64,000 bases of DNA from Flavobacterium indicum GPTSA100-9 = DSM 17447. GTDB lineage: Bacteria > Bacteroidota > Bacteroidia > Flavobacteriales > Flavobacteriaceae. The position numbers and the translations under genes are program-made. The notes below the pieces were generated by a model, which was given only the letters and a program-made list of their open reading frames with translations, ran no database searches and was not told the DNA's origin. Location: the NCBI RefSeq assembly GCF_000455605.1, contig NC_017025.1:1-64000 (forward strand), given 5' to 3'. Each line of letters starts with the position of its first letter. Position 1 is the stretch's first letter. Below, piece after piece: positions 42,789-52,500 of this stretch.

Positions 42789-43538
42789 ATGTTACAGATT
42801 AAAAATTTACACGCGTCTGTTGAAGACAAAGACATATTAAAAGGAATTAACCTTGAAATTAAAGCAGGAGAAGTACACGCGATTATGGGTCCTAACGGAG
42901 CTGGAAAATCAACGTTATCTTCTATTATTGCTGGAAATGAAAATTATGAAGTAACCGAAGGAGAAATCATTTTGGACGGAGAAGATTTATCTGAATTAGC
43001 TCCTGAAGAAAGAGCGCATAAAGGTGTTTTCTTGTCGTTTCAATATCCAGTAGAAATTCCTGGTGTTTCGGTAACCAATTTCATTAAAACAGCCATCAAC
43101 GAAAAGCGTAAAGCAAACGGTCAGGAAGAAATGCCTGCGAACGAAATGTTGAAATTAATTCGTGAAAAATCGGAATTATTAGAAATGGATCGTAAATTTT
43201 TATCGCGTTCGTTAAACGAAGGATTTTCGGGAGGAGAAAAGAAACGTAACGAGATTTTCCAAATGGCTATGTTAGAACCAAAAATTGCTATTTTGGACGA
43301 AACCGATTCAGGTTTAGACATCGATGCGTTGCGAATTGTAGCTAACGGTGTGAATAAATTGAAAAATGAAAATAACGCCGTATTAGTCATCACACACTAC
43401 CAACGTTTGTTAGATTATATTGTTCCAGATTTTGTTCATGTTTTAATGGATGGAAAAATCGTTAAATCGGGTACAAAAGAATTAGCCCTTGAGTTAGAAG
43501 AAAAAGGATACGATTGGATTAAGGCAGAGTTAGTATAA
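42789..43538 (+). CDS. sufC: SUF ATPase SufC
   Basis: ABC-type ATPase of the SufBC2D complex. At 249 residues, Walker A is [12 protein letters not shown] (about 36-47). The signature region is [15 protein letters not shown] (about 143-157) and Walker B is [14 protein letters not shown]. It drives conformational changes in SufB/SufD during cluster assembly rather than membrane transport. Confidence 0.97.
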   Translation: MLQIKNLHASVEDKDILKGINLEIKAGEVHAIMGPNGAGKSTLSSIIAGNENYEVTEGEIILDGEDLSELAPEERAHKGVFLSFQYPVEIPGVSVTNFIKTAINEKRKANGQEEMPANEMLKLIREKSELLEMDRKFLSRSLNEGFSGGEKKRNEIFQMAMLEPKIAILDETDSGLDIDALRIVANGVNKLKNENNAVLVITHYQRLLDYIVPDFVHVLMDGKIVKSGTKELALELEEKGYDWIKAELV

Positions 43539-43540
43539 AA

Positions 43541-43604
43541 AGTTGTTTGTTGTTGGTTGTCAGTTATTGGAAACCATCAACCCTCAACCATTAACCATCA
43601 ACTA
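43541..43604. repeat. Intergenic word-repeat element 4 (sufC-sufD spacer)
   Basis: The left half uses the words GTTGTTTGTTGTTGGTTGTC. The right half (CCATCAACCCTCAACCATTA and so on) is built from inverse words such as AACCATCAAC. The element occupies the entire 68-bp spacer up to the sufD start. Confidence 0.55.
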
Positions 43605-43606
43605 TA

Positions 43607-44923
43607 ATGGAATTAAAAGATAAATTAGTAGCTTCTTTCATGGCGTTTGAAGAAAAAATCAACGATAACGCTGAATTACACGAAGTAAGAAGTCAAGCCA
43701 TAAAAAATTTTGAAACCAAAGGTTTCCCTTCTAAAAAAGAAGAGGCTTGGAAATACACGTCTTTAAACGCAATTTTAAAGCACGATTTTAGTGTGTTTCC
43801 TAAGCATGAAAATGCCATTGAATTTAAAGATGTTAAAAAGTATTTTCTTCATGATGTAGATACGTATAAAGTTGTATTTATTGATGGAAAATTCAGTTCG
43901 TTCTTGTCATCTACTACGCACGATGGATTAGACGTTTGTTTGCTGTCTTCTGCATTGACCAAACCAAAATATAAAATGGTAATTGATACCTATTTTAATC
44001 AAATTGCGAGTAAAGAAGAAACCTTAACTACTTTGAACACGGCTTTTGCTTTTGAAGGAGCGTACATCCATGTACCAAAAAGTAAAGTAGTGGAAAAACC
44101 AATTGAAATCATCTATTTCTCCACTGGAAATGAAGCAGCTTTAATGGTGCAACCAAGAAATTTAATCATTGTTGGTGAAAATGCACACGTGCAAATCGTA
44201 GAACGTCATCAAAGTTTAAATAGTAATCCGGTTTTAACCAATTCAGTAACCGAAATTTTTGCTCAAAAAAGAGCCATTGTTGATTATTACAAAGTTCAAA
44301 ATGATGTGCTTACCGCTAATTTAGTAGATAACACCTATATTGCCCAAAAACAAGAAAGTAGAGTAGCCGTGCATACTTTCTCTTTTGGTGGAAACATCAC
44401 TAGAAACAATTTGAATTTCTATCATCAAGGTGAACGCATCGATTCTACGTTAAAAGGCATTACCATAATTGGCGAAAATCAACATGTGGATCATTACACT
44501 TTAGTGCATCATGCACAGCCTAATTGTGAAAGTCATCAAAATTATAAATGTATTTTAGACGATAAAGCGACCGGTGTTTTCAACGGAAAAATTTTCGTAG
44601 AGAAAGAAGCACAAAAAACAGACGCTTTTCAGCAAAACAATAACATTTTAATAAGTGAAAAAGCAACGATTAATGCAAAACCCCAATTGGAAATTTTTGC
44701 AGATGATGTAAAATGTTCGCATGGTTGTACAATCGGACAATTAGATGAAAGCGCTATGTTCTACATGCAACAACGCGGTATTCCTAAAAAAGAAGCTAAA
44801 GCATTATTGATGTATGCTTTTACAAACGAAGTAACTTCTAGTATTCAAATCCCCGAATTAAAAGCTAAAATCGGTAGAATTATTGCTGATAAATTGGGAG
44901 TTAATATGGGATTTGATTTGTAA
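43607..44923 (+). CDS. sufD: SUF scaffold protein SufD
   Basis: Partner of SufB in the SufBC2D scaffold. The 438 residues include the N-terminal helical domain with FPSKKEEAWKYTSL. The beta-helix carries VDHYTLVHHAQPNCESHQNYK, and the C-terminal DVKCSHGCTIGQLDESAMFYMQQRGI holds the conserved Cys/His residues. It is followed by a hairpin terminator before sufS. Confidence 0.96.
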   Translation: MELKDKLVASFMAFEEKINDNAELHEVRSQAIKNFETKGFPSKKEEAWKYTSLNAILKHDFSVFPKHENAIEFKDVKKYFLHDVDTYKVVFIDGKFSSFLSSTTHDGLDVCLLSSALTKPKYKMVIDTYFNQIASKEETLTTLNTAFAFEGAYIHVPKSKVVEKPIEIIYFSTGNEAALMVQPRNLIIVGENAHVQIVERHQSLNSNPVLTNSVTEIFAQKRAIVDYYKVQNDVLTANLVDNTYIAQKQESRVAVHTFSFGGNITRNNLNFYHQGERIDSTLKGITIIGENQHVDHYTLVHHAQPNCESHQNYKCILDDKATGVFNGKIFVEKEAQKTDAFQQNNNILISEKATINAKPQLEIFADDVKCSHGCTIGQLDESAMFYMQQRGIPKKEAKALLMYAFTNEVTSSIQIPELKAKIGRIIADKLGVNMGFDL

Positions 44924-44931
44924 ATAAATAG

Positions 44932-44955
44932 ACCGCATATATTGCGGTTTTTTTT
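44932..44955 (+). terminator. Intra-operon terminator between sufD and sufS
   Basis: ACCGCA (44932-44937) and TGCGGT (44943-44948) form a 6-bp GC-rich stem with a TATAT loop, followed by 7-8 T. It lies 10 bases before the sufS ATG and may lower downstream expression. Confidence 0.75.
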
Positions 44956-44965
44956 AAATAAGATT

Positions 44966-46180
44966 ATGTTAGACATTCAAAAAATAAGAGCCGATTTTCC
45001 CATTCTTTCCCAAAAAGTGAATGGCAAGCCATTAGTGTATTTTGATAACGGAGCCACTTCACAAAAACCACAAGTGGTTATCGATGCGATTGAAAAATAT
45101 TATTCAGAATACAACGCTAATATTCACCGAGGCGTACATACCTTGAGTCAATTAGCCACTGATGCTTATGAAATAGCGCGAAATACGATTCAATATCACA
45201 TCAACGCAAAATACAATCACGAAATTATTTTTACATCAGGAACTACATTTGGAATCAATTTGGTAGCCCATGGTTTTGCAAGCATCATAAAATCAGGTGA
45301 TGAGGTAATGATTTCTTCTTTAGAACACCACAGTAACATTGTGCCTTGGCAATTTTTATGTGAAAAAACAGGGGCGAAGTTGGTCGTAATTCCCATGAAT
45401 GAAAAAGGAGAATTAGTTGTTTCAGAATTCGATAACTTACTTTCTGAAAAAACAAAAATTGTTGCGGTTAATCATATTTCTAATGCCTTAGGTACCATTA
45501 ATCCTATTGAATATATCATTAAAAAAGCTCACGAAAAAGGCGCAGCTGTTTTAATTGATGGCGCACAAGCGACTCCACATTTAAAACCCGATGTGCAAGC
45601 ACTCGATTGTGATTTTTATGTGTTTTCGGGGCATAAAATTTGTGGTCCAACAGGCGTGGGAGTTTTGTATGGAAAAGAAGAATGGTTGCGTAAATTACCA
45701 CCGTATCAAGGAGGAGGAGAGATGATTGCTGAAGTAACATTTGAAAAAACAACGTATGCCGATTTACCTCATAAATTTGAAGCCGGTACGCCCAATATAG
45801 AAGGAGGAATCGTTTTAGGCACGGCTATTGATTATATGAATTCAATTGGTTTTGATGCTATTGCTTCTTATGAAAATGAACTTTTAGCGTATGGTACAAA
45901 AAGATTAAAAGAAATAGAAGGTTTAACCATTTATGGAACTAGTGAAAACAAGGCTTCCGTTATTTCATTTAATATTGACGGTATACATCCCTACGATATT
46001 GGCACAATTATAGATAAGTTAGGTATAGCGGTAAGAACCGGACATCATTGTGCGCAACCGATTATGCAGTATTTCAATATTCCTGGAACTATTAGAGCTA
46101 GTTTCGCTTTTTATAATACCAAAGAAGAAATTGATATATTTGTAGAAGCTGTGAAAAAAGCACAGCAAATGTTGTCTTAA
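44966..46180 (+). CDS. sufS: Cysteine desulfurase SufS
   Basis: PLP-dependent enzyme that takes sulfur from cysteine and passes it to SufE. The start ATG at 44966 gives 404 residues (MLDIQKIRADFPILSQKVNG). An upstream TTG at 44942 lies in the terminator stem and is rejected. The PLP Lys is K224 in FSGHKICGPTG and the catalytic Cys is C362 in RTGHHCAQP. The HHSNIVPW motif is also conserved. Confidence 0.97.
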   Translation: MLDIQKIRADFPILSQKVNGKPLVYFDNGATSQKPQVVIDAIEKYYSEYNANIHRGVHTLSQLATDAYEIARNTIQYHINAKYNHEIIFTSGTTFGINLVAHGFASIIKSGDEVMISSLEHHSNIVPWQFLCEKTGAKLVVIPMNEKGELVVSEFDNLLSEKTKIVAVNHISNALGTINPIEYIIKKAHEKGAAVLIDGAQATPHLKPDVQALDCDFYVFSGHKICGPTGVGVLYGKEEWLRKLPPYQGGGEMIAEVTFEKTTYADLPHKFEAGTPNIEGGIVLGTAIDYMNSIGFDAIASYENELLAYGTKRLKEIEGLTIYGTSENKASVISFNIDGIHPYDIGTIIDKLGIAVRTGHHCAQPIMQYFNIPGTIRASFAFYNTKEEIDIFVEAVKKAQQMLS

Positions 46181-46191
46181 AACCGTTTACT

Positions 46192-46261
46192 ATGAAATCG
46201 CCATATACAACAAGTTTGCGTAAGCAAACACCAATAAATAAAAGCGATACCATATGGGACC
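46192..46261 (+). repeat. GUAA-hairpin repeat element, copy A
   Basis: A 70-base copy of the element at 22979-23049. The inner stem TTTGC (46215-46219) and GCAAA (46224-46228) is capped by GTAA. ATCGC (46197-46201) and GCGAT (46244-46248) can form an outer stem. It lies in the sufS-lipoprotein spacer in the sense orientation, ending 24 bases before the next ATG. Confidence 0.7.
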
Positions 46262-46285
46262 TATGACAAATATAATTTTACACAT

Positions 46286-46783
46286 ATGAAAACTTTAACG
46301 TATTTAGCCAGTCTTGTATTTTTATTTACAAGTTGCAATTGTCAAAAAGCGACAACTAATTCAGAAACAACTAAATTAGTAGACAACACTCAAACGATAT
46401 CCAATTTGAATCAAATACAGGAAGAAATTCCAGTTGTTGAATACGCCGCGAGCGCTAGAAACCTATTTTTATCTGTTAAAGTTGAAAATAAAATGCTTTA
46501 TGTTTCAAAACAAAGAGATTTTAAAGATTATGAAACTAAAATTACGCTTTCAGAAAAAGATTGGAATGACATTGTTGTTTTAACTAAAAAAATTGATTTA
46601 ACTAAAGTTAAGGATTGGAAATGGCCAACAGAAATGCGCTATTATGATGGAGCGCCGCATGCTAATGTTACTTTTTTTAGCAAAGGAGTTGCCTATCCAG
46701 CGGCTGGTTTTGACCATGGACATCCTCCTGCAGAAGGGGAAGCTTTAATTAATAAAATACTAAGTTTAGTACCAAAAGAATAA
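46286..46783 (+). CDS. Uncharacterised lipoprotein in the suf operon
   Basis: A 165-residue exported protein with a lipobox (LFTSC, Cys17). The mature part contains VEYAASARNLFLSVKVENKML, ITLSEKDWNDIVVLTKKIDL and a His-containing end (GFDHGHPPAEGEALINKILS). I recognise no characterised family. It lies one base upstream of sufE, so it belongs to the suf transcript, although a periplasmic or membrane lipoprotein has no obvious place in cytoplasmic cluster assembly. Confidence 0.7.
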   Translation: MKTLTYLASLVFLFTSCNCQKATTNSETTKLVDNTQTISNLNQIQEEIPVVEYAASARNLFLSVKVENKMLYVSKQRDFKDYETKITLSEKDWNDIVVLTKKIDLTKVKDWKWPTEMRYYDGAPHANVTFFSKGVAYPAAGFDHGHPPAEGEALINKILSLVPKE

Positions 46784-46784
46784 T

Positions 46785-47207
46785 ATGACAATACAAGAAA
46801 TACAAAACGAAATTGTAGATGAGTTTTCGATGTTTGATGATTGGATGCAACGCTACGAATACATCATTGAATTAGGAAAATCACTGCCTTTAATTGACGA
46901 ACAATATAAAACCGAAGATAATATTATTAAAGGTTGTCAATCTAAAGTTTGGGTACATGCAGAAGAAAATGAAGGTAAAATTCAATTTACTGCAGACAGT
47001 GATGCTATTTTAACGAAAGGAATCATTGCTATTTTAATTAGAGCTTTTTCTAATCAAACACCAGCAGCTATTTTAGAAGCGAATACAGATTTTGTAGATG
47101 AAATTGGATTGAAAGAACATTTATCACCTACTAGAGCCAATGGTTTGGTATCTATGATTAAACAGATAAAAATGTATGCTTTGGCATTTCAAACAAAAAA
47201 CAATTAA
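46785..47207 (+). CDS. sufE: Sulfur acceptor SufE
   Basis: Accepts persulfide sulfur from SufS and hands it to the SufBCD scaffold. It has 140 residues. The catalytic Cys is C51 in IIKGCQSKVWV, the same position as in E. coli SufE. The motif DWMQRYEYIIELGKSLP at 19-35 is diagnostic. Confidence 0.95.
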   Translation: MTIQEIQNEIVDEFSMFDDWMQRYEYIIELGKSLPLIDEQYKTEDNIIKGCQSKVWVHAEENEGKIQFTADSDAILTKGIIAILIRAFSNQTPAAILEANTDFVDEIGLKEHLSPTRANGLVSMIKQIKMYALAFQTKNN

Positions 47208-47242
47208 TATTTAACAAGGATATTTTAGACCTTAATATAATT

Positions 47243-47566
47243 ATGGAAGAATACAAAGACGAAATCAACTTAGGAGAAAATGTTGTAAGGGTATTAAAAA
47301 CAATTTTTGACCCTGAAATTCCAGTTGATATTTATGAATTAGGATTGATTTATGATGTAATGATTAATGAAGATAATGAAGTTAAAATTTTAATGACATT
47401 AACTTCGCCAAATTGTCCAGTAGCAGAAACATTACCACAAGAAGTAGAAGAAAAAATTAAGTCTATTGGTGAAGTGAAATCATGTGAGGTTGAAATCACT
47501 TTTGATCCACCTTGGAGCAAAGATTTAATGAGTGAAGAAGCAAAATTAGAGTTAGGAATGCTATAA
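47243..47566 (+). CDS. MIP18/DUF59 family Fe-S assembly protein (SufT-like)
   Basis: A 107-residue protein of the MIP18 (DUF59/PaaD-like) family. It shows VLKTIFDPEIPVDIYELGLIYDV and TSPNCPVAETLPQEVEEKI, the latter with the conserved Cys. Such proteins assist Fe-S cluster maturation and are standard members of suf operons. It is 35 bases after sufE. Confidence 0.92.
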   Translation: MEEYKDEINLGENVVRVLKTIFDPEIPVDIYELGLIYDVMINEDNEVKILMTLTSPNCPVAETLPQEVEEKIKSIGEVKSCEVEITFDPPWSKDLMSEEAKLELGML

Positions 47567-47647
47567 ACTAGTAAATAGTTGCAGCTGCAGTAATCTGTAA
47601 TTTTACATGTGTTTCTGAAAACTGTGATTAATAACTGTGACTTAAAT

Positions 47648-48154
47648 ATGGACGAAATTGTAAATAAAGTTGCCAACAGTAAATTAATGGTTTTCGATTT
47701 AGAAGATTATTATCCTGAGGAAAATCACGTAACTAGTATTGATATTTCTCAATGGTTATTTGGAGGTTTTGTGTTGAAAGAATCTGAGTTTAGAGACCAT
47801 TTAAAAAACACGGATTGGTCCGTGTATCAAGACAAATATGTTGCATTGTTTTGCTCTGAAGATGCTATTTTACCAGCTTGGGCTTTTACGTTGGTAACAG
47901 TTCATTTAGTGCCTTATGCGTTAAAGGTTGTCCAAGGCTCAAAAGAAAACGCAATCATTGAGTGGTATCAAGATGTGTTAAACAAATTGGATTATACAGA
48001 CTATTTTGATAAGCCTTTAATTTTAAAAGGCTGTGCTAAGAAACAAGTACCTCAAGAAGTTTACACTATTGCCATTCAAAAGTTAATTAAAGTGGCAAAA
48101 AGTGTTATGTTTGGTGAAGCTTGTTCGGCAGTGCCTTTGTATAAAAGAAAATAA
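47648..48154 (+). CDS. DUF2480 family protein
   Basis: A 168-residue cytoplasmic protein without signal or membrane segment. The start at 47648 (MDEIVNKVANSKLMVFDLED) is preferred to an upstream ATG at 47609. Features include SIDISQWLFGGFVLKESEFRD, FCSEDAILPAWAFTLVTVHL and a C-terminal Cys-containing stretch (LKGCAKKQVPQEVY). The family appears to be largely restricted to Bacteroidota and recurs at the end of suf operons, so a link to Fe-S assembly is likely but untested. It ends at a strong terminator. Confidence 0.85.
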   Translation: MDEIVNKVANSKLMVFDLEDYYPEENHVTSIDISQWLFGGFVLKESEFRDHLKNTDWSVYQDKYVALFCSEDAILPAWAFTLVTVHLVPYALKVVQGSKENAIIEWYQDVLNKLDYTDYFDKPLILKGCAKKQVPQEVYTIAIQKLIKVAKSVMFGEACSAVPLYKRK

Positions 48155-48182
48155 AAATACCCGACTTGGTCGGGTATTTTTT
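48154..48182. terminator. Terminator between the suf operon and hflX
   Basis: A perfect 12-bp stem (AAAATACCCGAC with GTCGGGTATTTT) has a 3-base loop and T-rich ends on both strands. It serves two convergent units. Confidence 0.9.
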
Positions 48183-49404
48183 ATTCATTTTCGATCGCTT
48201 CTTTGTAATCGGGATATAAAAACTTGTTGTATGGAAAACGTGTGATGTGAATTTCTCGAACAGCTTCATAGACTTTTTCTCTAAATTCTTCAAAATTGGC
48301 TTTTTCAGTAGCAGAAATAAATAAGGTGTTTTTATCTCCTAATTTACTCATCCAAGTTTTTTTCCAATCTTCTAGTGAAAAGTTTTTAGTAGTTTTTTCA
48401 ATAGTAATGTCCGTTTCATCTATTTTATCATAGCTGTAAGCATCAATTTTATTGAATACCATTATTGTTGGTTTGTCGGCACTCTTAATATCTTGTAAAA
48501 TCTGATTTACAGATTCAATATGGTCTTCAAAGTCAGGATGAGAAATATCAACTACATGCAATAATAAATCGGCTTCACGAACTTCATCAAGTGTACTTTT
48601 AAAAGATTCAACTAATTGCGTTGGAAGTTTTCTAATGAAACCAACCGTATCTGATAATAAAAAAGGTAAATTTTTAATTACCGTTTTTCTTACAGTGGTA
48701 TCTAGTGTAGCAAATAATTTATTTTCTACAAACACTTCGCTTTTCCCAACAGCATTCATTAAAGTAGATTTACCTACATTGGTATAACCTACTAAAGCAA
48801 CGCGTACCATGGCACCACGATTACTTCGTTGAATAGCCATTTGTTTGTCAATTGTTTTGATTTTTTCTTTTAATAAAGCAATACGATCACGAACTATACG
48901 TCGGTCCGTTTCAATTTCTGTTTCACCAGGACCACGCATACCAATACCACCGCGTTGACGTTCTAAGTGTGTCCACATTCCGGTTAATCGTGGTAGTAAA
49001 TATTGACATTGAGCTAATTCTACTTGAGTTCTGGCGTACGAAGTTTCTGCTCTTTGAGCAAAAATATCCAAAATAAGATTAGTTCGGTCCAAAACTTTAC
49101 AATCTAATTCTCTTGTAATATTTTTTTGTTGAGCAGGAGTTAATTCATCATCAAAAATTACGGTTTTAACCTCATTATCTTTAATGTAATAATTAATTTC
49201 TTCAAGTTTACCACTTCCTACAAATGTTTTAGGATTAGGTTTGTCCATTTTTTGAGTAAACCTTTTTACAACTTCACCACCTGCAGTATAAGTTAAAAAT
49301 TCTAACTCATCAAGATATTCATTAAGTTTGTCTTCATCTTGAAGTTGTGTTACAATTCCAACGATTACAGTTTTTTCAAAATTATGTGTTTCTTTTTCTA
49401 ACAT
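48181..49404 (-). CDS. hflX: Ribosome-associated GTPase HflX
   Basis: GTPase that splits stalled or stressed ribosomes. It has 407 residues. The N-terminal HflX domain (about 1-190) has KRFTQKMDKPNPKTFVGSGK and the coiled-coil glycine-rich linker ERQRGGIGMRGPGETEIETDRR. The G domain follows with G1 GYTNVGKSTLMN, G3 DTVGF and G4 FNKID. A -7 box lies 16 bases upstream of the start. Confidence 0.96.
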   Translation of the reverse strand: MLEKETHNFEKTVIVGIVTQLQDEDKLNEYLDELEFLTYTAGGEVVKRFTQKMDKPNPKTFVGSGKLEEINYYIKDNEVKTVIFDDELTPAQQKNITRELDCKVLDRTNLILDIFAQRAETSYARTQVELAQCQYLLPRLTGMWTHLERQRGGIGMRGPGETEIETDRRIVRDRIALLKEKIKTIDKQMAIQRSNRGAMVRVALVGYTNVGKSTLMNAVGKSEVFVENKLFATLDTTVRKTVIKNLPFLLSDTVGFIRKLPTQLVESFKSTLDEVREADLLLHVVDISHPDFEDHIESVNQILQDIKSADKPTIMVFNKIDAYSYDKIDETDITIEKTTKNFSLEDWKKTWMSKLGDKNTLFISATEKANFEEFREKVYEAVREIHITRFPYNKFLYPDYKEAIENE

Positions 49405-49419
49405 ATATTAAAATAAACA

Positions 49420-49427
49420 CAAAAATA
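49420..49427 (-). promoter_or_regulatory. hflX -7 box (TATTTTTG)
   Basis: Perfect TAnnTTTG on the minus strand, giving a leader of about 11 bases. Confidence 0.5.
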
Positions 49428-49497
49428 GTGAAATATTCTCAAAACCTCAGAAACACCTATGCTTTTCGTCGATAAAAACGTTATTTCGTCGTGTTTT

Positions 49498-49528
49498 TTG
49501 TTTTGCTTAAATAAACTTGGTACATTTG
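49498..49528 (+). promoter_or_regulatory. Promoter of the T9SS adhesin cassette
   Basis: TTG (49498-49500), 20 bases, then TACATTTG (49521-49528). The expected leader is about 31 bases before the ATG at 49564. The longer open frame from 49459 begins upstream of this promoter and is therefore rejected. Confidence 0.65.
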
Positions 49529-49563
49529 TTAGTATTTATATAATCAAAAACAAAAAAATTATA

Positions 49564-52500
49564 ATGAAAAAACTACTCACACTATTGATGTTAGCGCTTT
49601 CTTATGTAGGTTTTGGTCAGTTAACACAGAACTTTGAATCGGGTACGTTTCCACCAACAGGTTGGACTACCTTTGATAACGGAGTTGGTACGGTTAACTG
49701 GAATACTACATCGAGTGCTGCATTAGCTTATGGAGGCACAGGTACTTCTGCCTTTTTAACAAGAGTTACAGGTACGGCTGGTGTTACAGCTGAGGAATAT
49801 TTGGTTACTCAACAATTTTTAGTTCCTGCCAATGGTCAATTACGTTTTTATACTAGGACGACTTTAGCTGGGGATGATGGAAGTACATTTTCTGTTAGAA
49901 TTTCTACTACTTCACAGACAGGTACAGCGGCATTTACTACAATACCTACGGCTACTTGGACAGAAAATACTTTAAATACTACTTTTAATGTGTATGAGGA
50001 GAAAGTAGTGTCGTTAAGTACTTATGCGGGTCAAAATGTTTATTTAGCCTTTGTTCGTACTAATGAGAATGGAGATAGATGGTTGATTGATAATATTAAT
50101 GTTGTTGAGGCGTGTAATGCACCAGCGACGTTAACTTCTACTAATATTGGTACTACGTTTGCTACTTTAGGTTGGACGGGTCCTGTGGGTGCTACACAAT
50201 GGGAGATTGAGGTTCAGCCTCAAGCGGTTGCATTTACAGGTGTTCCTAACTATACACCTGTAACCACGAATCCTTATACGGTTTCTACGGGTTTAACACA
50301 AGGTACAGCATATAAATTTAAGGTACGTGCTATTTGTCCTTCAGGTTTTCCAAGTGAATGGTCAAGTGCCACGGGTACTTTTACTACTACCATTCCTGGT
50401 CAGGCTTGTGCGGCGCCAATTGTAGTGGGTTCATTACCTTATACAACAACAAATAATACGTCTAACTTTGGCGATACTAATGATATTTTACAACCCTTAA
50501 CGTGTAGTGGTAGTGCTACGAATTATATGCAAGGGAATGATGTGTTTTATACGTATACACCGACTGTTTCTGGAAATATTGCTATAACATTAACACCAGC
50601 AGGAGCCAATTCAAGTATCCATGTTTATAATGCTTGTCCTGGTACACCAGGCGCTACATGTTTAGCAGGTGTGGCCAATACGAATAGTAATCCTAGAAAT
50701 ATTAATCCATTTGCAGTTACAGCAGGAACGACGTATTATATTATTGTTTCGTCATCAGCTACATCACAAACCGTGGGTTATACTTTAACAATTCAACAAG
50801 TATTTTGTACACAACCTAGTGCATTAACAGCGACAAATATTACCACTACATCAGCAGATTTATCATGGGGTAATCCATCAGGAGCTACATCATGGCAAGT
50901 TTCAGTTGGTATGGCTCCTTATGGTCTTCCAACAGGTGCTGGTACAACAGTGAATACTAACACAGGCTGGACATACAATGGTGTTTCTGGAGTTGTGTAT
51001 CAATATTATGTACGAGCGGATTGTAATGATGGTAACTTTAGTGTTTGGTCAGGTCCATTTACATTTACTTTACCACAAGTTGCAACGAACTTAAACTTTT
51101 CAGACGGATTTGAAACGGTTACAGGTTGGACATTAGCAAATATTTCGTCTACAAATGTTGCTCAGCCTAATAAATGGGCATTAGGTACAGCAGTAGCTAA
51201 TGGTGGTACACATTCCATTTATATTTCAGATACAGATGGAGCGACCAACAATTATAATATTACAGGAACTTCAGTAGTTCATGCCTATAAAGATTTTAAT
51301 ATTCCAGCAGGAGCAATTCAAGGAGAGTTAAAATTTGATTGGCGTTCAATAGGAGAGAATGCGAATGATTATTTTAGAGTATGGATGGTTCCTACCACGT
51401 TTACTCCTAATCCAGGAACACAGATTACAGCTGGAGCAGGTAGAATAAAAGTAGGAATAGATTTTTCTTCTTCCGCTACATGGGTTACTCAGGTTTATGA
51501 TGCGCTAAACATTTCTTCTTTTGCAGGAGGTACCATGCGTTTGGTTTTTGAGTGGAGAAATAATAATGCAACAGGAGTGCAAACACCTGCGGCTATTGAC
51601 AATGTAATGTTGAATTTAATTGCTTGTCCAAAGCCAACAGCTGTTGCTGCGAATATCATTGGATATAATTATGGTGTTTTATCATGGACAGCTGGAAATA
51701 CTGAGACACAATGGGAAGTGATTACTCTACCACAAGGTTCACCAGCACCAAATGCTTCATCTACAGGTATAAATGTAACGACTAATCCATATACAATAAC
51801 AGGATTAAACTCAATTACATGTTATGATGTTTATATTCGAGCGGTTTGTGGTCCTGGTAACGTGAGTTATTGGACGGGTCCGTATAATTTCTGTACTACT
51901 CCACACTTCTGTGCGGGAGATCATTTTTATGATACAGGAGGTGCTACTGGAGCATATTCAAATAATGCCAATTCAGTAACAACAATATGCCCAGACAATG
52001 TGGGAGATGTTGTAACTGTTGTGTTTAATTCATTCAATATTGCGGCTGGAGATAACTTAGTTATTAGAGATGGTAACTTAATTACTTCTCCAATTGTTGG
52101 TACTTATACAGGAACAACATTACCACCATCATTTACATCAACTTCAGCAACTGGATGTTTAACCTTTGTATTTACATCAAATGCAACAGGAACAGCAGCA
52201 GGATGGGATGCAACCATATATTGTACACCACCAATTACGTGTCCTAAACCAGTTACGCTTAGTGTTAGTAATGTTACTGCTTCGACTGCACAATTGTCAT
52301 GGACAGAGTCGGGTAGTGCAACACAATGGGAAGTTTTTGTAGTTCCTTTTGGTTCAAACCTACCAATTTATGGACAATCAGGAATTCCTGCAACTTCTAA
52401 TCCTTTTACAATAAATGGTTTATCACCATCAACTACATATACATTCTATGTAAGAGCAATTTGTTCATCAACAGATGCTAGTTTTTGGTCAGATGGATTT

